In this document: positions 7,480 through 13,498 of the stretch, piece after piece
How the letters are laid out: the number at the start of each line of letters is the position of its first letter
How positions within the stretch are numbered: the first letter of the stretch is position 1
Assembly: GCA_016931085.1 (NCBI GenBank)
Contig: JAFGFO010000194.1
Coordinates: 1-25,223, forward strand
Length of the DNA stretch: 25,223 bases
Direction of reading: 5' to 3'
Source: Thermoflexales bacterium
GTDB lineage: Bacteria > Chloroflexota > Anaerolineae > Fen-1058
Notes under the pieces: model-generated
What the model saw: only the letters and a program-made list of their open reading frames with translations
The model's database searches: none
What the model was told of the DNA's origin: nothing
Translations under genes and position numbers: made by a program

Positions 7480-9990
7480 TCAGGTCGGCTGCGGCAGCGG
7501 CGGCAGCAGCGGCAGCAGCACCGGCGTTGGAGTTGGCTCCACGGGCGACACAGGTGGCGGAGTCGGCGGCGGGGTTGGCGGCGGCAGCGGCGTCGCAGTG
7601 AGCGTCCCCCCAAGCGGCGAGGTGCTAACGCTCGCGATCAAGGCCAGCCCCGCCACCTGCGTCTCGTAAGAGTGCCCGGCCGCCACCAGCGTGATCGAGC
7701 GGATGAGGTACACAGACCCGGCGCCTCGAGAGGGCAGATACTCCATCAAGTTGGGAGAGTCGTACATAAACCACTCGTACGGTTTGACCTGGATGTGGGC
7801 TTCGTTGATCTCGCACGTGGTGCAAAACGACGGTGCATCGCCGTCCCTGGCCTCCAGGGCAAAAAAGCCCTGGATCCACTCGTGCCGCGCGCCGTTCTCG
7901 TCCTCGTAAACCAGCTTGATCAGCAGCGGGCACTCGCTGCCCTTCACGCCGCATAGATTCAAGTCGTGCCACTCGACATGCAGCACGGCCCGCACCTGCA
8001 GCCATTTTTGCTCCGACACGTCTTGGTCTATCTGCTGTGTAATCCAGGTAGCGGAACTCTTGAGTCCCGCCCGTCTAAAGTTGGCCACCACTTTCCCGCC
8101 GCTATCGGCCAGATTCACCTCGCCATGAGCTTCCTCCGCCACCTCTACTTCTGTGCCGGTCGTCCAGGCCGGCTCCAGCGGCTCGGCAAATGCGCCGTTG
8201 GCGACCAGGTTCCGCGCGCGCTCCTCGTCCCAGACCAGCACGGGCGGCGTTGGCGGCGCGGTCGCCTCTGGCAGCGGCGGCTCGACCCTCACCGCCATGG
8301 CCCGCTTGCTCATCTCCAGCATCATCGGCGCAGGTGTGGGCGTGGCCCACGGATGGCCGCCCCAATCCGGCGGGGCCGTCTCGCTCAACGTCAAGGCCAG
8401 CTCGGCCACCTGCACCTCATAGCTGTGCCCGGCGGCCACCAGCGCGATGGATTCGAGGTACTCAGGCGTGGCGTAGCCCCGGTCCACCAGGTCTTTTATC
8501 AAGTTGGGCGACTCGTAAGTATACCACTCGTCCTGGGGGACCTGGACGTGGGTCTGGTTGATCTCGCACGTCGCGCAAAACGGTGCCGTGCTGCTTAGGG
8601 CCATGTTGCCGGCCGCAAAAAAGCCCTGCCTCCACTCGTGCTGCCCCCCTCCGGCGTCCCGGTAGACCAGCTTGATCGCCAGGGGGCACCAGAGGCCATC
8701 CACGCCGCACATCTGCACGTCGTGGCTTCTCACGCGCAGCACCGCCCGCACCCGCAGCCAGGTGGAGCCGTCGACGGCCTGATCCAGGGCCTGTACGATC
8801 TCGGTCGAGGCGCTCTTGAGGCCCGACCTCGAAAAAGTCACCGCCGGCCGGTCGCCGTCGTCGACCAGCATCGCCTGGCCGGGCGCTTCGTTGGGCTCGT
8901 CCGCCCACGCGCTGATCGTCCAAGCCGGATCGAGGGGATCGCGAAAGCTGCCGTTGACGACCAGTTCGCGCCTGGACGAAGACTGCCAGCGCAGCCAGGC
9001 GGCGACATTCCCCGGCGTCAGCGGCCCGTAGACGGCCAGCGCGGCCACAATCGAGACCAGCCCGAACGAGGCGACGCCAGCCCAGCCGCGCCAGCCCCAC
9101 CGGAAGCGGTGCACCGGCTTGATCAACTGCGTGCTGGCGGCGTACAGGACTACCGTCAGCCAGGCATAGATGCCGACCGTGTAGCGCCACAGCGGCACCG
9201 AGGCGACGACGGCAGTGTCAAAGCGCCCCCCGCCCAGCAACCACAACACGGGCATGACGATACCGCTCATGGAAGAAAACACATTGGGCGACCCTCCCGG
9301 GCCGACCAGGGCCGAGGCGAGGGCGCTGAAGGGATTGAGCGCCAGGATCCAGGCCGGCGGCTGCTGCTGGCGGATGGCGCCCACGACGATGTACACGAAC
9401 AGCGTGCCGGCGACAAAGATGGCCAGCACGATATAGCTCAAGACGGTCGCCAGCGCCGTGCGGCGCAGGAGGGTGGAAAAGAACAGGCCGATCACGCCAA
9501 AGGTGAGCGTAAAGCCCACCAACAGCAGCAGGGACTGGATCATGTCGATCGTCGCCACCCCGCCAAAGACAAAAGACAGGCTGACCAGCGGCACGGCGGC
9601 CAGGATCAGCAGGACCACGTAGCCCAGCGAGGCGACCAGCTTGCCGAACAAGACCGAGGCCGGGTGCAGGGGAGTGGCCATCAGCAGGTCGAAGGTTTGG
9701 CGCTCGTGCTCGCCGCTGACGGCGCCGGCGGTGAGGGCGGGCGTGATGAAGCAAATCACGCCCAGGGCCAGAAAGACCAGGCCGGTGAACACGCTTTGGC
9801 CGATGACGGCGCTCTGCTGCCCGCCCATCCCCATCGACTGGCTGGCCAGTTGGGTAATGCGGTACATCCCATAGCCTGTCACGCCGAACAGGGCCAGCGT
9901 GGCCGTCAGGAAGAGATAGGCGCGCGCGCCGCGCATCCGCCCGCGCAGCTCCTTGATCAAAACGGGATTGGGAGAAAGACTCAGTTTCAT
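7480..9990 (-). CDS. ABC-2 permease fused to two extracytoplasmic Cys-containing domains
   Basis: Residues 1-335 of this 836-aa protein are an ABC-2 permease with the AVSGEHERQTFDLLMATPLHP loop (90-110), close to the 319-aa permease at 2925-3884. A last membrane helix (about 304-322) is followed by two homologous domains, 343-536 and 594-787, joined by a Pro/Ala linker, and a Pro/Thr-rich tail. Each domain starts with a VNGSF/VANGAF motif, has a CX6C pair (C428/C435; C680/C687) and a CX2C pair (C472/C475; C723/C726), and ends in AAGHSYE-QVA-LAL. They resemble jelly-roll, galactose-binding-like domains that I recall from Chloroflexota FecR-type proteins. The fusion places ligand-binding domains directly outside an exporter. 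The start codon lies directly against a heptamer array, with no Shine-Dalgarno. Confidence 0.88.
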   Translation of the reverse strand: MKLSLSPNPVLIKELRGRMRGARAYLFLTATLALFGVTGYGMYRITQLASQSMGMGGQQSAVIGQSVFTGLVFLALGVICFITPALTAGAVSGEHERQTFDLLMATPLHPASVLFGKLVASLGYVVLLILAAVPLVSLSFVFGGVATIDMIQSLLLLVGFTLTFGVIGLFFSTLLRRTALATVLSYIVLAIFVAGTLFVYIVVGAIRQQQPPAWILALNPFSALASALVGPGGSPNVFSSMSGIVMPVLWLLGGGRFDTAVVASVPLWRYTVGIYAWLTVVLYAASTQLIKPVHRFRWGWRGWAGVASFGLVSIVAALAVYGPLTPGNVAAWLRWQSSSRRELVVNGSFRDPLDPAWTISAWADEPNEAPGQAMLVDDGDRPAVTFSRSGLKSASTEIVQALDQAVDGSTWLRVRAVLRVRSHDVQMCGVDGLWCPLAIKLVYRDAGGGQHEWRQGFFAAGNMALSSTAPFCATCEINQTHVQVPQDEWYTYESPNLIKDLVDRGYATPEYLESIALVAAGHSYEVQVAELALTLSETAPPDWGGHPWATPTPAPMMLEMSKRAMAVRVEPPLPEATAPPTPPVLVWDEERARNLVANGAFAEPLEPAWTTGTEVEVAEEAHGEVNLADSGGKVVANFRRAGLKSSATWITQQIDQDVSEQKWLQVRAVLHVEWHDLNLCGVKGSECPLLIKLVYEDENGARHEWIQGFFALEARDGDAPSFCTTCEINEAHIQVKPYEWFMYDSPNLMEYLPSRGAGSVYLIRSITLVAAGHSYETQVAGLALIASVSTSPLGGTLTATPLPPPTPPPTPPPVSPVEPTPTPVLLPLLPPLPQPT

Positions 9991-10025
9991 ATTAATAATT
10001 AATAATTAACAATTAACAATTAATC
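9991..10025. repeat. Five-unit ATTAACA heptamer array spanning stop and start codons
   Basis: Five uninterrupted 7-bp units, ATTAATA twice, ATTAACA twice, then ATTAATC, fill the whole 29-bp gap between the 815-aa and 836-aa genes. The array supplies the TAA stop of the upstream gene (10020-10022) and abuts the ATG of the downstream gene (9990). Confidence 0.85.
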
Positions 10026-12467
10026 TATCATCCCCTCTACCTCCAGATCGTAGCGCGAGCAGCCGCCCCAATTGCCGCCTGTATTGCTCAGCCGCACGCG
10101 TATGGTCCCATCGCCCAGGACGAAACGGTCTGGATTGGCGATAGCGTTGGGCCCCGACTGGGGCGCCTCCAGCTCGACCCACTCGTCGTCGCGCTCGTAC
10201 AGCTCGACGGTTGGGATAGGGCCGTCGTTTTTAATGACAAGGGCCAGGCTCGTCACGCGCACGGCTTCTGCCGGCAAGCGGAACTCTAAGATAGCCGTGC
10301 CCATGTCCAGGTACACATAGCTGGGGCTGGAGCCGCACGTGCTGGCGTCGCCGTACACGCCGAGCAAGGACACCGGCACGCTGCCGGCTGGCAAGTGAAT
10401 GGAGCCGGCGAGGTAATCCACACGCAAGGGTGAGATCACCAGGCTGGTTTGCTGGGTGGCCCACCGCACGCCGCTCACCTGGACGTCAAAGGGGCTGGCT
10501 CGCAGCCACCCTATCAATGTCGGCTGGCTGGGCGCCTGGGGCGACATCTTGAACTGGTTATAATAGTTTTCCAGCACCTGCTGGCGCACCTGGAGCTCGC
10601 GGGAGGGGCCGGCAGAGCCCGCCTGCTGCCAGATGTGCTCGTACAAAAAGTAGGGGAAGGCCGACTCGGAGGGATTGGTCAAGACGTGGTCGATCCGCAC
10701 GCTCTGGCCGGGTGGCAGCTCGCCAATCCGCGCAAAGCGGCTGCCGTACACGATGGCGGCATCCAGCACCGTCTCGCTCGTGCGATTGACGAGCGTGCCG
10801 CGCAGGCGCTCACCCTCGAAATCCAGGTCAGCCTCAATTTCCCAGCCCGCGGGCGTGAGTGAATCGGCGCTAAACATCTGCATCGTCCACTGGTCGACCT
10901 GCACGCCGCGCACCTGGGCCGGCTCGCCCTGCACGATCTCCAACGCGCCGCCGGTCGACATCCCCCCTCCCCAACCTATTGGCGCCTCCTCCATCGAGAC
11001 GGGCGAAGCCAGGCCGCCGCCAGGCAGATCGACCGTATAAGCGCGGCGCTCGGGCGAGAAAATCCCCACGTAGGTCCGCATGGGTGCCGCCGTTCCGCCG
11101 GCGCCCAGGTTGAGGATCGAGATCTTGTTGACGATCACGTCGCCGCCGCGCATGCTAAAGCCCATAGCAAAGGCGCCGGCCGAAAACAGCAGCGTCAAGG
11201 CCGCGATGGTAATCCAGCCCCATTCCAGCTTGCGCAGCCGCCGGAGCAGCACGTAGTTGGCCGGGCCGACCAGGACGATGTAGACGGCCAACAGGCCGGC
11301 CAGCCAACGGATCGAGGGCAGCTCGAGTGTGGGCAAGTTTTGGAGCGCGTACGACATCGAATTGGCCTGCATCAAGCGCAGCGAGACGTCCTGCGGGGCG
11401 TAAGAGGGATAGGAAGAGCCAGGCTCGACCAGTTTTTCCCAAAAGCGCGCCGCGCCTGCCCAGGCATCGAATGGGCTGCCGGCCAGGTCGAGCGCCACGT
11501 AATTCACATAGCCCTCACCGAAACGCCGGTCCAGGACGAGCGTGTGCCCATCTTGCTCGACCAGGCTGTAGCGCTCGTAAAGAGGTGCGGCGTCCTCGGC
11601 CAGCCAGGTCACGGCAAAGGGTCCCGGCACGCGCACCGTCTGGGCGGCAAACTCGCCCAATGCCCCCAAGGCCGGCACATCCTCCGTCTCGCCCAGCGGC
11701 AGCCAATCCCTTACCAGCTCGGCCGGCATGCCCGCCAGCGTGCGCGCGGCGCCCGCACCGCCGCCCAGGATCAGCCGCCCGCCGCCTTCGACCCAGCCGT
11801 GCAGGGCGTGCCGCTGCTCTTCCGACAGCTCGCTCGTGTCCAGGCCGGAAATCACCAGCGCGTCCAACACGCGCAGCCCCTCGACCCGGTCGGGGATATC
11901 GGACAGCCGCACCGGGATCGTGCTGAGAGGGCGCGGGTTCCGGGGCATCGACGGCATCATCCCGCCCCACTGTCCTTCGTCTTTCATTTTGCCAAGCGTC
12001 ACGCCGTTCAGCGCGGCAAATGGCTCGGTGCGTGGCGCGGCGATGCCAACCAGGTAATTGATGTTGCGCTCGAGGCTGAGCTTGGCCGCCTGGCTGGCCA
12101 GCTCGCGCTCGCCTTCCACCAGGCGCACGCGCACGGCCTGGGCGAAGGAGGGCGGCTGCACGTACAGCGTCAGGCGCTTGCGCGCGCCGCTGGGTAACTC
12201 GACCGGCGCCACGTAGATCGTCCGCCCGCCGGCCGCGCTCGTGTCGGCGCGCAGCTCGGCGCGCACGGCCGGCCCGTCGTTGGCCAGCGTCACCCGCAGC
12301 GGCAGCCATTCGCCGAACTTGAAGTGGCCGCTGTAGTGCGGCTCGACCGTCATCGTGAGGCCAGAGGCCTGGATGGCCGAGGCGCCGCCCACCGCCAGGT
12401 TGGGCAGAACCAACACCACCAGGGCTATGAGCGCGATTGTTTTAGACTTGGCAACTGTCGCTCGCAT
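10020..12467 (-). CDS. Exported membrane protein with GATase-like domain (long paralogue)
   Basis: This 815-aa protein begins with a good signal peptide (hydrophobic 11-29, Ala-rich cleavage region near 30). It continues with an extracytoplasmic beta domain (EWLPLRVTLANDGPAV at about 53), a GATase-like Rossmann region (about 195-260, LDALVISGLDTSELS and LILGGG), two membrane helices (about 388-408 and 418-438) and a beta-rich C-terminal half. It matches the 676-aa protein at 5204-7234 throughout, but adds a last roughly 135-residue beta-sandwich-like domain. The start at 12467 is supported by GAGGGGATAG directly upstream and by a -10 box. It is co-transcribed with the 836-aa permease. A role as the extracytoplasmic partner of an exporter is inferred. 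No catalytic residues were identified. Confidence 0.82.
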   Translation of the reverse strand: MRATVAKSKTIALIALVVLVLPNLAVGGASAIQASGLTMTVEPHYSGHFKFGEWLPLRVTLANDGPAVRAELRADTSAAGGRTIYVAPVELPSGARKRLTLYVQPPSFAQAVRVRLVEGERELASQAAKLSLERNINYLVGIAAPRTEPFAALNGVTLGKMKDEGQWGGMMPSMPRNPRPLSTIPVRLSDIPDRVEGLRVLDALVISGLDTSELSEEQRHALHGWVEGGGRLILGGGAGAARTLAGMPAELVRDWLPLGETEDVPALGALGEFAAQTVRVPGPFAVTWLAEDAAPLYERYSLVEQDGHTLVLDRRFGEGYVNYVALDLAGSPFDAWAGAARFWEKLVEPGSSYPSYAPQDVSLRLMQANSMSYALQNLPTLELPSIRWLAGLLAVYIVLVGPANYVLLRRLRKLEWGWITIAALTLLFSAGAFAMGFSMRGGDVIVNKISILNLGAGGTAAPMRTYVGIFSPERRAYTVDLPGGGLASPVSMEEAPIGWGGGMSTGGALEIVQGEPAQVRGVQVDQWTMQMFSADSLTPAGWEIEADLDFEGERLRGTLVNRTSETVLDAAIVYGSRFARIGELPPGQSVRIDHVLTNPSESAFPYFLYEHIWQQAGSAGPSRELQVRQQVLENYYNQFKMSPQAPSQPTLIGWLRASPFDVQVSGVRWATQQTSLVISPLRVDYLAGSIHLPAGSVPVSLLGVYGDASTCGSSPSYVYLDMGTAILEFRLPAEAVRVTSLALVIKNDGPIPTVELYERDDEWVELEAPQSGPNAIANPDRFVLGDGTIRVRLSNTGGNWGGCSRYDLEVEGMID

Positions 12468-12488
12468 CTATCCCCTCGCTATGGATGC

Positions 12489-12517
12489 ATTATACACGCA
12501 TGTAGACGGATAGAAAA
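12489..12517 (-). promoter_or_regulatory. Promoter for the 815/836-aa unit
   Basis: A perfect -10 TATAAT (12489-12494, minus strand) is preceded after 17 bp by a weak -35, TTTTCT (12512-12517). Transcription would begin about 15 bases before the ATG at 12467, giving a very short leader that still holds the GAGGGG ribosome binding site. Confidence 0.55.
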
Positions 12518-12588
12518 GCATAAGAGTTCCCTGGTGAAACGGTTCTGTCTACCGCTTCGATCCCGCCCTGGGCGAGAAATCGCTCCTC

Positions 12589-13044
12589 CTAACGCCAGAT
12601 CATGGCGTAGCAGTAGTCAAATTCTAACCAGGCCAGCTCAAACTCGGTGCGTGAGATACGTTGGGGGAACTGTTCGAAGGCTGGGTCGTTGACGTACACA
12701 GCCTGCTCATCAAAACCCACGACGACTACTGCATGGTCAGTGACATAGCTCCAATAAAGCAACTAAGCCGTGCGAAGAAGAACAATACAGGGGTGTCCGT
12801 CTGCCAGGTAAGCAAACAACTCGTCCAGGGTGCCATGAGCGTAGCGAACGAGCACACCTAACTCGGCTAACCTATCCAGGTGCGAACCTGGCGTGCCATA
12901 AGGTTTCACACCCAACAAGCCAAGCAAGTAGCCATAGTCGCAGGTGATACCCAAATAATCCACCACCATGGCGGCACAGGCAGCCAGGCACTCGCCATCA
13001 CTACGCTGGCGATGGTGTGGGACAGGCAGCAAGGTACTCTGCAC
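12589..13044 (-). pseudogene. C39-like cysteine peptidase interrupted by an in-frame TAG
   Basis: Reading from the GTG at 13044 (GAGGAG lies 10 bases upstream), the product starts VQSTLLPVPHHRQRSDGECLAA, with the C39-type catalytic Cys in a GECLAACAAMV context. It runs to PCIVLLRTA and meets a TAG at 12763-12765. The same frame continues for 57 more codons with the expected second half: a TDHAVVVVGFD stretch holding the catalytic His, a VNDPAF stretch holding the Asp, and the terminal EFDYCYAMIW, to a TAG at 12589. One base change (for example GAG to TAG) explains the break. No frameshift or loss is seen. An ATG at 13080 is an alternative start, overlapping the companion gene more. A sequencing error or recent inactivation are both possible. 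Confidence 0.85.
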
Positions 13045-13357
13045 GGCGCTCAATCTCCTCGATGAGCGATTGGGTAACAATCAATTGGCCTGTTTCGATA
13101 TCCACGTCTATAGTTCCCACTTCACCTCGATCACCCGTAGGCGGCATGGAAAGGATAACGGGGACACGCCAGCAAATGCGCTCGCCGACAACCAGGCGTG
13201 GCTCGCCGCCGTGCATATTGGTGCTGATCTGGTCAGCGACAAAACCGCCCACTTTCTGCCGGGCGCTAAACATGGTCACATTCACCGTGGCTGAAAGGCG
13301 AACGTTAATCGCCAACTGGCCAGATCGAGGTGTCAGAGTATGAACTTCAACATTCAT
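13001..13357 (-). CDS. Small companion protein of the C39-like peptidase
   Basis: This 118-aa protein has no signal peptide or membrane segment. It contains GEPRLVVGERICWRVPVIL and VGTIDVDIETGQLIV, the pattern of a small alpha/beta protein that I recall as regularly preceding C39-like peptidase genes in Chloroflexota. The function is unknown. It could be a chaperone, inhibitor or antitoxin-like partner, but nothing in the sequence decides this. The ATG at 13357 has AAGGAG 7 bases upstream. The gene overlaps the start of the peptidase reading frame, so the two are translationally coupled. It has its own promoter (13457-13465). Confidence 0.8.
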   Translation of the reverse strand: MNVEVHTLTPRSGQLAINVRLSATVNVTMFSARQKVGGFVADQISTNMHGGEPRLVVGERICWRVPVILSMPPTGDRGEVGTIDVDIETGQLIVTQSLIEEIERRAEYLAACPTPSPA

Positions 13358-13456
13358 GGCTTGGCTCCTTAATGGTCACGGTTCAAGCTCGCCAGCCAAC
13401 ACGCGCAGCCGTCATATTATCCTACCCTTACCTTGTGCAAAAGCACGTCCATTCAC

Positions 13457-13465
13457 ATTATACCA
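13457..13465 (-). promoter_or_regulatory. Extended -10 promoter for the companion/C39 pair
   Basis: On the minus strand TGGTATAAT is a perfect extended -10 element. No convincing -35 is seen, as is usual for extended -10 promoters. It leaves a leader of about 90 bases before the ATG at 13357. A second, weaker GATAAT lies at 13416-13421. Confidence 0.55.
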
Positions 13466-13498
13466 CATTTAACAGTCCCCTGGCTCACCCGACACCCC

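Noticed and set aside
8638..10002. 454-codon plus-strand ORF opposite the ABC-2 permease fusion
   Set aside because: The minus strand encodes a permease with two internally homologous domains. The plus-strand product is a His/Gln/Arg/Gly/Asp-rich shadow without family features.
9991..10025. ATTAACA arrays considered as att sites or IS target-site duplications
   Set aside because: No integrase or transposase is present, there is no pair of identical sites flanking an element, and the sequence is a plain heptamer tandem array.
12763..12765. In-frame TAG considered as pyrrolysine or a reassigned codon
   Set aside because: Other genes here end in TAG, no pyrrolysine genes or PYLIS-like feature is seen, and C39-like peptidases do not use pyrrolysine. 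A nonsense change or sequence error is simpler.
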